Assembly (NCBI GenBank): GCA_947062675.1
Contig: CAMSQM010000035.1
Coordinates: forward strand, 1 to 32,609
DNA: 32,609 nt
Source of the DNA: an uncultured Roseburia sp.
GTDB lineage: Bacteria; Bacillota; Clostridia; Lachnospirales; Lachnospiraceae
Direction of reading: 5' to 3'
The notes under the pieces are model-generated. The model saw nothing but the letters and a program-made list of their open reading frames with translations. It was not told the origin of the DNA and did not search any database. This document shows, piece by piece, positions 6,710-14,578 of the stretch (within the stretch, counting starts at the first letter, position 1; each line of letters starts with the position of its first letter). Made by a program: the position numbers and the translations under genes.

Positions 6710-9409
6710 ATGAGCGCAGAACAGACAAACACAAAAGAGCTTGCAAAGACATATGACCCGAAGGGCATAGAGGCCCGTCTCTATCAGAAATGGGAGAACA
6801 GCGGATATTTTCACGCGGGGACGGACCGCAGCAGGGAGCCGTTTACCATTGTGATGCCGCCGCCCAATATCACAGGGCAGCTGCACATGGGGCATGCGCT
6901 GGACAATACAATGCAGGATATTTTAATACGGTATAAACGGATGCAGGGGTACAATGCACTCTGGCAGCCGGGTACCGATCACGCGTCCATCGCCACGGAG
7001 GTAAAAGTGATCGAGAGCCTGAAGGAACAGGGGATCGACAAAAATGAACTCGGACGGGAAGGGTTTCTCGAAAAGTGCCGGGACTGGAAGGATGAGTACG
7101 GGAACCGCATTGTAAATCAGCTTAAGAAGATGGGCTCTTCCGCGGACTGGGACAGGGAGCGTTTTACAATGGATGAGGGGTGCTCGGACGCGGTGCTCGA
7201 CGTATTTATAAAACTGTATGAAAAAGGGCTGATATATAAGGGATCCAGAATTATCAACTGGTGTCCGGTCTGTCAGACATCGATTTCAGACGCAGAAGTG
7301 GAGCACGAGGAGCAGGATGGCTTTTTCTGGCATATCAATTACCCGGTTGCCGGGGAGGAAGGCAGATATGTGGAGATCGCGACGACGAGACCGGAGACAA
7401 TGTTCGGGGATACCGCGGTCGCGGTCAATCCGGACGACGAGCGGTACAAAGATCTGGTCGGGAAGACGTTAAAGCTGCCGCTGACCAGCCGTGAGATTCC
7501 GGTAATCGCAGATTCTTATGTCGACATGGAATTCGGGACAGGATGTGTGAAAATCACACCGGCCCATGACCCGAATGATTTTGAGGTGGGGAAACGCCAT
7601 GGTCTGGCGGAGATCACTGTCATAAATGATGACGCGACGATGAACGCGCACGCCGGGAAATATGAGGGGATGGACCGCTATGCGTGCAGAAAGGCTCTGC
7701 TGGAAGATCTTGAGGGGCTCGGGCTGCTCGTAAAGACGAGGCCTCACGCACACAATGTGGGAACCCATGACCGCTGCGGGACGACGGTGGAGCCGCTGGT
7801 GAAGCAGCAGTGGTTCGTAAAGATGGACGGACTGATAAAGCCCGCTGTGGAGGCTGTAAAGAACGGAGAGATCCGGCTGCTTCCGAAGCGCATGGAGAAG
7901 ATCTACTTCAACTGGACAGATAATATCCGCGACTGGTGCATCTCCAGGCAGCTCTGGTGGGGGCACAGGATTCCGGCCTATTACTGCGCGGACTGCGGGG
8001 AGATGGTGGTTGCAAAGACGGCGCCGGAGAAATGTCCGCACTGCGGCTGCGCGCGGATGGAGCAGGATGAGGATACGCTGGATACCTGGTTCTCCTCCGC
8101 GCTCTGGCCGTTTTCGACGCTGGGCTGGCCGGAACATACCGAAGAACTGGATTATTTTTATCCGACAGATGTGCTTGTGACCGGCTATGATATTATCTTT
8201 TTCTGGGTTATCCGCATGATTTTCTCCGGATATGAACATATGGGGAAAAAGCCGTTTCACACGGTGCTGTTTCACGGTCTGATCCGCGACGCGCAGGGGC
8301 GCAAGATGAGCAAGTCCCTGGGCAACGGAATTGACCCGCTGGAAGTGATCGACCGGTACGGCGCAGACGCCCTGCGGCTGACCCTGATCACCGGAAATGC
8401 CCCCGGAAATGATATGCGTTTCTACTGGGAACGGGTTGAGGCGTCGCGGAACTTTGCCAACAAGGTGTGGAACGCATCGCGTTTTATTCTGATGAATCTT
8501 GCAGACGGCAGTGATCAGGCGGGTAAAGAGGGCGGCGCGGAGGATACCGCGGTTCTGCCGGCAGGCCTTACGGCTGCGGATAAGTGGATTTTGTCCAGAG
8601 TTAACACCCTGGCAAAAGAAGTCACGGAGAATATGGAAAAATTCGAGCTGGGTATTGCGGTACAGAAAGTATATGATTTTATCTGGGATGAGTTCTGCGA
8701 CTGGTATATCGAGATGAGCAAAGTCCGCATGTATCAGAAGGAGGAGCACAGGGAATCGGCCGACGCCGCGTTCTGGACGCTGCGGACGGTTCTGACGGAG
8801 GCGCTCAGGCTTCTGCACCCGTTTATGCCCTTTATTACCGAGGAGATTTTCTGTACGCTGCATCCGGAAAAAGAGACGATCATGCTGGGAGACTGGCCCC
8901 GGTACAAAGAGGCGTGGCATTTTCCGGCGGAGGAAGAAGCGCTTTCCCACTGCATGGAGCTTGTGAGGGGAATCAGGAACGCGCGCGCCGGCATGGACGT
9001 TCCGCCGTCCAGGAAGGCAAAGGTATTTATCGTTTCCGCCGACGAGGCGCTGCGGGATATTTTTGCGGTGAACCGGGAGGCTTATCAGAGTCTGGCGTCG
9101 GCCAGCGGGGTGTCTGTGCAGCCTGATATGAAAGGGATCGGGGAGGACGCGGTGTCGGTTGTGATCGCAGGTGCGACTCTTTATCTGCCGCTGGAGGATC
9201 TGGTGGATTTTGAGAAAGAAAAGGAGCGCCTTGAGAAAGAGCAGGAGCGCCTTGAAAAAGAGCTGGCCCGTTCCCGCGGGATGCTTTCGAACGAGAAGTT
9301 TCTGAGCAGGGCTCCGGCGGAGAAGGTACAGGCGGAAAAAGAAAAACTTGCCGGTTATGAACAGATGATGGAGCAGGTAAAAGAGCGTCTTTTGCGCATA
9401 AATCACTAA
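6710..9409 (+). CDS. valS: Valyl-tRNA synthetase
   Basis: Charges tRNA-Val with valine in the cytosol. The product is 899 residues, normal for class Ia ValRS. The HIGH-type motif is HMGH at 59-62 within PPPNITGQLHMGHALDNT, and KMSKS is at 532-536. Between them is the editing (CP1) domain, with TTRPETMFGDTAVAVNP and later GTGCVKITPAHDPNDFEVG. The anticodon-binding helical domain begins near 640. The C-terminal coiled-coil arm typical of ValRS is clear, from about LVDFEKEKERLEKEQERLEK to the end. The start at 6710 is supported by GGGAGG (6696-6701) at 8 nt; the in-frame ATG at 6689 lies upstream of this RBS. A valine T-box precedes the gene, so its regulation is directly legible. Confidence 0.98.
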   Translation: MSAEQTNTKELAKTYDPKGIEARLYQKWENSGYFHAGTDRSREPFTIVMPPPNITGQLHMGHALDNTMQDILIRYKRMQGYNALWQPGTDHASIATEVKVIESLKEQGIDKNELGREGFLEKCRDWKDEYGNRIVNQLKKMGSSADWDRERFTMDEGCSDAVLDVFIKLYEKGLIYKGSRIINWCPVCQTSISDAEVEHEEQDGFFWHINYPVAGEEGRYVEIATTRPETMFGDTAVAVNPDDERYKDLVGKTLKLPLTSREIPVIADSYVDMEFGTGCVKITPAHDPNDFEVGKRHGLAEITVINDDATMNAHAGKYEGMDRYACRKALLEDLEGLGLLVKTRPHAHNVGTHDRCGTTVEPLVKQQWFVKMDGLIKPAVEAVKNGEIRLLPKRMEKIYFNWTDNIRDWCISRQLWWGHRIPAYYCADCGEMVVAKTAPEKCPHCGCARMEQDEDTLDTWFSSALWPFSTLGWPEHTEELDYFYPTDVLVTGYDIIFFWVIRMIFSGYEHMGKKPFHTVLFHGLIRDAQGRKMSKSLGNGIDPLEVIDRYGADALRLTLITGNAPGNDMRFYWERVEASRNFANKVWNASRFILMNLADGSDQAGKEGGAEDTAVLPAGLTAADKWILSRVNTLAKEVTENMEKFELGIAVQKVYDFIWDEFCDWYIEMSKVRMYQKEEHRESADAAFWTLRTVLTEALRLLHPFMPFITEEIFCTLHPEKETIMLGDWPRYKEAWHFPAEEEALSHCMELVRGIRNARAGMDVPPSRKAKVFIVSADEALRDIFAVNREAYQSLASASGVSVQPDMKGIGEDAVSVVIAGATLYLPLEDLVDFEKEKERLEKEQERLEKELARSRGMLSNEKFLSRAPAEKVQAEKEKLAGYEQMMEQVKERLLRINH

Positions 9410-9436
9410 AAAAGAGCGTCACATTGCAAGATTTAC

Positions 9437-9465
9437 TTGAAAATATTCCGGTGGACTAGTATGAT
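9437..9465 (+). promoter_or_regulatory. Sigma-A promoter of the DUF342/TPR cluster
   Basis: TTGAAA (9437-9442), a 17-nt spacer and TATGAT (9460-9465) lie about 58 nt before the ATG at 9523. No terminator is visible between valS and this promoter. Confidence 0.75.
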
Positions 9466-9522
9466 ATAAAGGAGAGAAGTTATCAGACTGAGATGAACAA
9501 GTAAAGCAGGGAGTAGTGTAAG

Positions 9523-10923
9523 ATGCCAGCACTAATAAAAGAAAGAGTTCTGGTGCGCGTGAGTTATGATGATATGGAGGCATATCTCACGCTTCCGGAG
9601 CCGGGAGCAGAAGAAGGAGAATATACCGTTTCCATCCTGATGGAGGTCCTGGGAGATAAGGGGATTAATACCGGTATCGACCAGGCCAGGCTGTCGCGGA
9701 TTGTTGCGGGAAGGATGTACAATGAGGAGATCCTGATCGCGCGGGGAAGAAAGCCGGTAGACGGTGTGGACGGATACTACGACTATAATTTCAATACAAA
9801 TCTGGACAGAAAGCCTAAGCTTCTTCCCGACGGCTCGGTTGATTACTGGTCTGTCAATTCAATCGAACCGGTTGTCGCCGGGCAGGTGATTGCAATTTAT
9901 CATCCTGCGATTGAGGGGCAGGATGGCGTGACGGTGAAGGGGAAGGCGGTTATCGCGAAAAAGGGCAGGGAGCAGCTGCCGATCAAGGGCAAAGGCTTTG
10001 AGCGCATGAACGATAACCTGACCTACACCGCGTCCATCGACGGTAAGATCGAGAAGCAGAATGACCGGATTGTGATTCTGCCCGTGCATGAGATCTTTGG
10101 AAATGCGGAAGTGGCCAACGGCAACATCAATTTCCGGGGGGATGTCATTATTCACGGCAATGTCGAGAGCAGCGTCGCGATCAAAGCGACTGGGAACATT
10201 ACGATCGACGGTGTGGCGGAAGCCTGTGAACTGGAAGCGGGGAAGGATATTATCCTCAGAAGCGGTATGCTCGGCGGAAATAAGGGCACGGTAAAGACAA
10301 AGGGCAATATTACCGCGAAGTTTTTCGAATTTACCAGCATTGACTGCGAGGGGACGATCCAGGCGGATGTGCTGATGGAGTGTACTGTCAGATGTCAGGG
10401 AAAAGTGGTCGTGGACGGCCCGCGCGGAAGCGTGATCGGCGGCGAGGTGTCAGCAGTGCGTGGGATTGAGGTTTCCGCACTGGGGAACGACGCGGAAAAG
10501 AAGACCGAGGTCTTTGTGGGAGCGGGGCTTGAAGTGTACAGCCGGCTTCGGGTGCTGGAAAAGAAGATCCAGGCGACCAGGGAGAATCTCGAGAAGATAG
10601 AGGGCGGTCTGCGCCAGTTTGAGATGCTGGAGAAGGAACGCGGCGTCAGCTATGCAAAGGATGCGAGGAGACTGTCTCTGCTCCGGATCAAGATCAAGGA
10701 CACCGCGACGCTGGCCAGCGACGAGGCGGAGGCGAAGAAGCTCAAGTTTCTGGCGGACGCCGCGCAGGGGGCATGCGTTTCCGTGTACGGCGCGGTCTAT
10801 CCGGGTGTGATAATTAACATTGACGATATGAAGTTTACGCTCAAAAACATGGGGAGAGCCGTTGAATTTTACAAAATGCCGGATAAAATCAGCACGCGGC
10901 CCTGCTCGCGGGGTGTCGATTAG
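9523..10923 (+). CDS. DUF342 (FapA-like) polymer-forming protein
   Basis: 466 residues. The N-terminal part (about 1-80) contains the GINTGIDQARL segment seen in FapA-type proteins. It is followed by a beta-rich region of repeated short Gly-containing turns (about 190-330: GDVIIHGNVESSVAIKATG and similar) that predicts a right-handed beta-helix. After that comes a coiled coil (about 345-385, VLEKKIQATRENLEKIEGG) and a short beta tail with YGAVYPGVIINI. This order is the DUF342 layout. The family is linked to cell-surface or cytoskeletal polymers and, in Vibrio, to FapA; no enzyme function is established. GGGAG lies about 9 nt before the ATG. It probably opens the transcript that also carries the small protein and the TPR protein, separated by a promoter/terminator overlap. 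Confidence 0.85.
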   Translation: MPALIKERVLVRVSYDDMEAYLTLPEPGAEEGEYTVSILMEVLGDKGINTGIDQARLSRIVAGRMYNEEILIARGRKPVDGVDGYYDYNFNTNLDRKPKLLPDGSVDYWSVNSIEPVVAGQVIAIYHPAIEGQDGVTVKGKAVIAKKGREQLPIKGKGFERMNDNLTYTASIDGKIEKQNDRIVILPVHEIFGNAEVANGNINFRGDVIIHGNVESSVAIKATGNITIDGVAEACELEAGKDIILRSGMLGGNKGTVKTKGNITAKFFEFTSIDCEGTIQADVLMECTVRCQGKVVVDGPRGSVIGGEVSAVRGIEVSALGNDAEKKTEVFVGAGLEVYSRLRVLEKKIQATRENLEKIEGGLRQFEMLEKERGVSYAKDARRLSLLRIKIKDTATLASDEAEAKKLKFLADAAQGACVSVYGAVYPGVIINIDDMKFTLKNMGRAVEFYKMPDKISTRPCSRGVD

Positions 10924-10985
10924 GCTGGTATTCTGCGACAGTGTATGATTTTTTACGGAAAAGAAAAATCTTAATAGAAATATAC

Positions 10986-11013
10986 TTGATTATTGGCACC
11001 GCTATATTATAAT
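10986..11013 (+). promoter_or_regulatory. Possible promoter embedded in a terminator hairpin
   Basis: TTGATT (10986-10991), a 16-nt spacer and TATAAT (11008-11013). The -10 box starts in the left arm and runs into the loop of the terminator at 10995-11044. It would drive the 47-residue gene and the TPR gene. Confidence 0.5.
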
Positions 11014-11044
11014 GTAACAGAGTAATAATATGGCGGTGCTTTTT
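10995..11044 (+). terminator. Terminator after the DUF342 gene
   Basis: A 16-bp stem, 10995-11010 with 11025-11040, contains only two G-T wobbles. A 14-nt loop separates the arms and TTTTT closes the element. Confidence 0.85.
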
Positions 11045-11157
11045 CCCGTCCCGGCGGGAAAAACAGCAGGTGTCCCGGGGCGTCCGGCCGGTCTGACTGC
11101 GATCCGGCAGGAAACGGGGATGACTGGAAGAACGGAAAAAGGAGAGCGGAGCGTTAT

Positions 11158-11301
11158 ATGATAAATTTCGAAGAAGAGTTAAAGAATTTTAAGCCAAGCC
11201 TTGAAGTGGAGGAAGCGGAGCAGGCGATTTACAGCCATGAGCTGAGCGACATGACGGATGTGCTGATGGAGATGATACAGGAATTAAAGCAGGAAATGTA
11301 G
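11158..11301 (+). CDS. Small acidic protein, 47 residues
   Basis: ATG at 11158 to TAG at 11301. The product starts MINFEEELKNFKPSLEV and ends in a Met-rich amphipathic helix, DVLMEMIQELKQEM. It is acidic, almost wholly helical in character, and has no signal peptide or Cys. GGAG (11148-11151) lies 6 nt upstream, with a further AAGGAGA at 11139-11145. The stop is 44 bp before the TPR gene, so the two are likely cotranscribed. Its close spacing, clean RBS and codon use like its neighbours support a real gene; I do not recognise a named family. A partner role for the TPR protein is possible but unproven. Confidence 0.75.
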   Translation: MINFEEELKNFKPSLEVEEAEQAIYSHELSDMTDVLMEMIQELKQEM

Positions 11302-11345
11302 ACATCAGGGACGGAGATCAGAGTTCATATAAGTGAGGGAAAGGA

Positions 11346-12710
11346 ATGGAGTGTTTGAACTGCGGTGCAGGTCTGGGCAGAGAGGATCACTGCCCGAACT
11401 GCGGGGTGAATGTTAAAGCATATAAGAAAATCATAATGGCTTCCAACGCATATTACAATCAGGCATTACAGAAAGCGGAGGTGCGGAACCTCTCGGGAGC
11501 CATCGAGAGCCTGAATGCCGGTCTGCGGCTGTACAAGCTCAATATCAATGCGCGGAATCTGCTGGGTCTGCTCTATTTTGAGCGAGGAGAGGTGGTGGAG
11601 GCGCTGACCGAGTGGGTGATCAGCAAAAATTACAGGCCGAAAGATAACGCCGCAAGCCGGTATCTGGATGAGATTCAGAGTAACCGGTCCCGTCTTGAGT
11701 CATTTAACCAGACGATCAAAAAATACAATCAGGCTCTGCTCTACTGCCAGCAGGACAGCACGGATCTCGCTGTGATCCAGCTCAAAAAGGTATTGTCGAT
11801 GAACCCGAAGCTTGTGCGCGGCCATCAGCTTCTCGCGCTTCTCTATCTTCAGGACCGGAAGTTCGATCTGGCGAAAAAGTCGCTGCAGAATGCGATCCGC
11901 ATTGACGCGAACAATACGATAACCCTCCGCTATCTGCAGGAAGTGGATGGGCAGGGAAAAGAGACTGCATCCGGCAAAAAGAAAAAAGCGGATGAGCAGG
12001 TTGCATACCAGAGCGGGAATGAGACCATCATCCAGCCACGATATTTAAAAGAGAGCTCTGCGGCTGGGATGATTATCAATATTGTGGTCGGGATTGCAAT
12101 CGGCGCTGCGATTACAGGATTTCTGATTGTGCCCGGCGTCCGGCGCCAGATGCAGAATAAGGCAAAGGATGAAGTGCTGGAGGCGAACAACACCATTTCC
12201 TCCAAAAACCAGATGATCAGCACCCTGGAGGCGCAGATTGATGAGCTCACCTCTCAGATGGATAAGGCAAAAGGGGAGGAAGAGAACACAGTAAGCCGCA
12301 TCAGCACCTATGAGCAGCTGGTGGCAGCGTTCTCGGCTTATGTGGCCTCGGATATTGCAGCGGCGGGGGATGCTCTCGCCAACGTCAATACGGAATATCT
12401 GAATGATGAGTCGAAAAATGTCTACAACACGATCAATGCCCAGGTAAATGCTGATTACGTCAGGACACTGTACGAGACGGGCTACAATGCCTACAATGCA
12501 CAGAACTTTGCGGAGGCGGCGGCCAATCTGCAGAAAGTTGTGGATCTGGATGAGAATTACGAGCAGGGTTATGCCATCTATTATCTGGCGCAGGCTTACC
12601 GCAAGAGCGATAATCCGGAGTCGGCTAAAATCTATTACCAGAAGATTATCGAGCTGTACCCGGGGACAGAGCGTGCGAGAACCGCACAGAATTATGTGGA
12701 TACAGAGTAG
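11346..12710 (+). CDS. Membrane-anchored zinc-ribbon/TPR protein
   Basis: 454 residues. The N-terminus holds a small zinc ribbon, Cys3-x2-Cys6 and Cys16-x2-Cys19. Tetratricopeptide-like helices follow (about 30-200; for example NLSGAIESLNAGLRLYKLN and FDLAKKSLQNAIRID), then a Lys-rich linker and one transmembrane helix at about 239-265. On the far side is a coiled coil (about 275-308) and a second TPR block (about 365-450, FAEAAANLQKVVDLDENYEQG). The positive-inside rule places the zinc ribbon and first TPRs in the cytosol and the second set outside. It is probably a scaffold; no substrate or partner can be read. GAGGGAAAGGA lies just before the ATG. It closes the DUF342 cluster and is followed by a terminator. 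Confidence 0.85.
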   Translation: MECLNCGAGLGREDHCPNCGVNVKAYKKIIMASNAYYNQALQKAEVRNLSGAIESLNAGLRLYKLNINARNLLGLLYFERGEVVEALTEWVISKNYRPKDNAASRYLDEIQSNRSRLESFNQTIKKYNQALLYCQQDSTDLAVIQLKKVLSMNPKLVRGHQLLALLYLQDRKFDLAKKSLQNAIRIDANNTITLRYLQEVDGQGKETASGKKKKADEQVAYQSGNETIIQPRYLKESSAAGMIINIVVGIAIGAAITGFLIVPGVRRQMQNKAKDEVLEANNTISSKNQMISTLEAQIDELTSQMDKAKGEEENTVSRISTYEQLVAAFSAYVASDIAAAGDALANVNTEYLNDESKNVYNTINAQVNADYVRTLYETGYNAYNAQNFAEAAANLQKVVDLDENYEQGYAIYYLAQAYRKSDNPESAKIYYQKIIELYPGTERARTAQNYVDTE

Positions 12711-12746
12711 AACCGGAGTTGGTGAAAATGATATAAGGAGTGCATA

Positions 12747-12775
12747 CAAAAGACGTCAGAGGGGCGTCTTTTTTG
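12747..12775 (+). terminator. Terminator after the TPR gene
   Basis: AAAAGACGTC and GGCGTCTTTT form a short GC-closed hairpin ending in TTTTTT. Its T tail is also the start of the left arm of the palindrome at 12768-12808. Confidence 0.85.
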
Positions 12776-12808
12776 TATCGCGGAAACCGGTTCCGCGATA
12801 CAAAAAAG
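12768..12808. repeat. Perfect 18-bp inverted repeat with 5-nt loop
   Basis: 12768-12785 is the exact reverse complement of 12791-12808, separated by ACCGG. The arms begin with CTTTTTT and continue to TATCGCGGAA. Because the sequence is symmetric it would fold on both strands. Confidence 0.95.
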
Positions 12809-12965
12809 AGCTTTGCGGGAATCGCACTGTGTCAGAACGATCAAAGCCATCACGAAAGGCATAAAGACTGTGTGCGGGGTACGCGAGCGCTTAGTCGGTT
12901 TTCACAGGAGGGTGTGAGCCATCGCGATGAGCTACGCGGAACCGGAGAAAATATGGAGGGTAGAG

Positions 12966-13310
12966 ATGAAAAAATACTGTGAACTGCAGGACGGGTATCT
13001 GCTCGTCCGTGTGCCGAGAGAGCTTGACCACCATCAGGCCGGGAGCCTTAGGATGGAAGCGGATATGATGACGGAGATCTGTCACGTCAGGAAAATCGTG
13101 TTTGATTTTGCGGAAACAGAATTTATGGACAGCTCAGGCATTGGCGTGATTATCGGCCGGAGCAGGAACATGGGATACTGCGGTGGCGCGGTGGCGGCGC
13201 GGAATATGAACGAGCGCGTGAAAAAAATATTTATGGTATCCGGTCTTCACAAAATCGTGGCGATGGAGGGGACGGAGGAAATGGAGAAAAAACATGCAGA
13301 ATCAGAATGA
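12966..13310 (+). CDS. spoIIAA: Anti-sigma F factor antagonist SpoIIAA
   Basis: A 114-residue STAS protein that releases sigma-F from SpoIIAB in the forespore. The signature FMDSSGIGVIIGR carries the phosphorylation site: Ser57 in D-S-S-G matches Ser58 of the Bacillus protein (known family biology). The start at 12966 has GGAGGG (12955-12960) 5 nt away; an in-frame ATG at 12927 would add 13 residues that homologues lack. It is the first gene of spoIIAA-spoIIAB-sigF. Its 3' end overlaps spoIIAB by 17 nt, which suggests translational coupling. The operon is driven by sigma-H in Bacillus; I could not find a convincing sigma-H or sigma-A promoter in the 150 bp upstream. Confidence 0.96.
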   Translation: MKKYCELQDGYLLVRVPRELDHHQAGSLRMEADMMTEICHVRKIVFDFAETEFMDSSGIGVIIGRSRNMGYCGGAVAARNMNERVKKIFMVSGLHKIVAMEGTEEMEKKHAESE

Positions 13311-13728
13311 GATGAACATAAGTTTTGACGCCCGTTCCGTCAACGAGGGCTTTGCGCGGGTTGCAGTGGCGGCATTTATCGCAGGGCTGAATCCGACGCT
13401 TGATGAGATGGCGGATATTAAGACTGCCGTATCCGAGGCGGTGACCAATGCGATTATTCACGGGTACGACAGACCGGAGGAGAAAGTAGTGCTTATGTGC
13501 CGTATCTGCGGGAATGAGGTGGAGATTGCCGTGGAGGATACCGGAAAGGGAATTCCGGATATTGAAAAGGCAATGGAGCCGTTCTACACCACAAAGCCGG
13601 AGCTTGAGCGTTCCGGGATGGGGTTTGCATTTATGGAAGCGTTTATGGACGAAGTTCAGGTTTCCTCGTCCCCGGGACAAGGGACGAGGGTGCGGATGCG
13701 GAAAAAAATCGGCGTGCAGGAAGGTTGA
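13294..13728 (+). CDS. spoIIAB: Anti-sigma F factor / serine kinase SpoIIAB
   Basis: 144 residues, a GHKL-fold kinase that holds sigma-F inactive and phosphorylates SpoIIAA. The N box SEAVTNAIIHGY and the G1 box VEDTGKGIPD are present, with a G2-type stretch RSGMGFAFMEAFMD and an ATP-lid Gly near the end (SSPGQGTRVRM). The start at 13294 gives MQNQNEMNISFDAR, which aligns in length with the Bacillus protein; GGAG lies 7 nt upstream. It overlaps spoIIAA by 17 nt and its TGA is 8 nt before the chosen sigF ATG. Confidence 0.97.
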   Translation: MQNQNEMNISFDARSVNEGFARVAVAAFIAGLNPTLDEMADIKTAVSEAVTNAIIHGYDRPEEKVVLMCRICGNEVEIAVEDTGKGIPDIEKAMEPFYTTKPELERSGMGFAFMEAFMDEVQVSSSPGQGTRVRMRKKIGVQEG

Positions 13729-13736
13729 TACATATT

Positions 13737-14474
13737 ATGAATCGTTTGGCCAGACTGATGGAACAGGCACACGCGGGGGATAAGGAGGCCAGGGACAGGC
13801 TGGTTTCTGAGAATCTGGGTCTGGTACATGCCGTCACAAAGCGTTTTGCGAACCGGGGACATGACCGGGAGGAGCTCTTTCAGATTGGCTGTATCGGGCT
13901 GATGAAAGCTGTAGACAAATTTGATGTGTCGCTGAATCTGGCATTTTCGACTTATGCCGTTCCGATGATAGCGGGGGAAATCCGGCGCTTTCTGCGGGAT
14001 GACGGCATGGTCAGGGTGAGCCGTACCTTAAAGGAAAACGGATATAAGATCGGGAAAGCGCGGCAGCTGCTTCTCGCAAAACTGGGGCGTGAGCCGGGAC
14101 TGGACGAGGTGGCGGAGGAAACCGGGCTTGCCGTCGAGGAGATTATTCTGGCGATGGAGGCCGGACGGGAAGTGGAATCCATTTACCAGCCTGTCTACGA
14201 GAAAGACGGGGACGAACTGCTCCTGATTGATCAGATCAGCGGGGCGGCCGGCGGCTATGACAGAGAGGAGCCGGAAAAGGAAGCAGTTCTCAACCAGATG
14301 GTTGTCGACCAGCTGCTGCAGACGCTTCCGGAGCGGGAAAAACAGCTGATTGAACTGCGCTATTTCGGGAACCGGACCCAGAATGAGGTGGCTGCGCTGC
14401 TTGGAATGTCGCAGGTGCAGGTCAGCCGGACGGAAAAAAAGATTTTGATGAGGCTGCGGGAAAAGATGTGCTGA
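13737..14474 (+). CDS. sigF: RNA polymerase sigma-F factor
   Basis: 245 residues, the first forespore-specific sigma factor. Region 2 reads NLGLVHAVTKRF, then EELFQIGCIGLMKAVDKFD and FSTYAVPMIAGEIRRFLRDD. Region 3 contains VRVSRTLKENGYKIGKARQ, and the region 4 helix-turn-helix is NRTQNEVAALLGMSQVQVSR. Two starts are possible: TTG at 13725, which leaves no space after AGGAAGG, and ATG at 13737, 12 nt from that RBS. I chose ATG. It is the third gene of the operon, regulated post-translationally by SpoIIAA and SpoIIAB. No terminator is evident after the TGA. Confidence 0.97.
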   Translation: MNRLARLMEQAHAGDKEARDRLVSENLGLVHAVTKRFANRGHDREELFQIGCIGLMKAVDKFDVSLNLAFSTYAVPMIAGEIRRFLRDDGMVRVSRTLKENGYKIGKARQLLLAKLGREPGLDEVAEETGLAVEEIILAMEAGREVESIYQPVYEKDGDELLLIDQISGAAGGYDREEPEKEAVLNQMVVDQLLQTLPEREKQLIELRYFGNRTQNEVAALLGMSQVQVSRTEKKILMRLREKMC

Positions 14475-14478
14475 ACAC

Positions 14479-14507
14479 TTGAATCGAAAGCCGAATCGTG
14501 ATACATT
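14479..14507 (+). promoter_or_regulatory. Possible promoter of the chemoreceptor gene
   Basis: TTGAAT (14479-14484), 17 nt, TACATT (14502-14507). A GCCGAATC inside it weakly resembles a sigma-D -10 box, but there is no TAAA at the right distance, so a sigma-A reading is favoured. Confidence 0.4.
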
Positions 14508-14578
14508 TTTACCAGAGATAATTGCAGAAAACTGTGAAAATTCCACGAAAAATGTGAAAAAGTATATGGGAGGAGTTT

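Noticed and set aside
6224-6895. Minus-strand 223-codon frame over the T-box
   Set aside because: Covers a structured leader RNA and the start of valS on the opposite strand.
7469-9406. Minus-strand 645-codon frame
   Set aside because: Antisense to valS, whose motifs and T-box make it certain; the frame has no family features.
12811-12960. Sigma-H promoter or Spo0A box for spoIIAA
   Set aside because: No acceptable AGGA/GAAT pair or TGTCGAA-like box was found by eye.
14490-14497. GCCGAATC as a sigma-D -10 box for the chemoreceptor
   Set aside because: Two or three mismatches and no TAAA 15 nt upstream; a sigma-A promoter fits the same place better.
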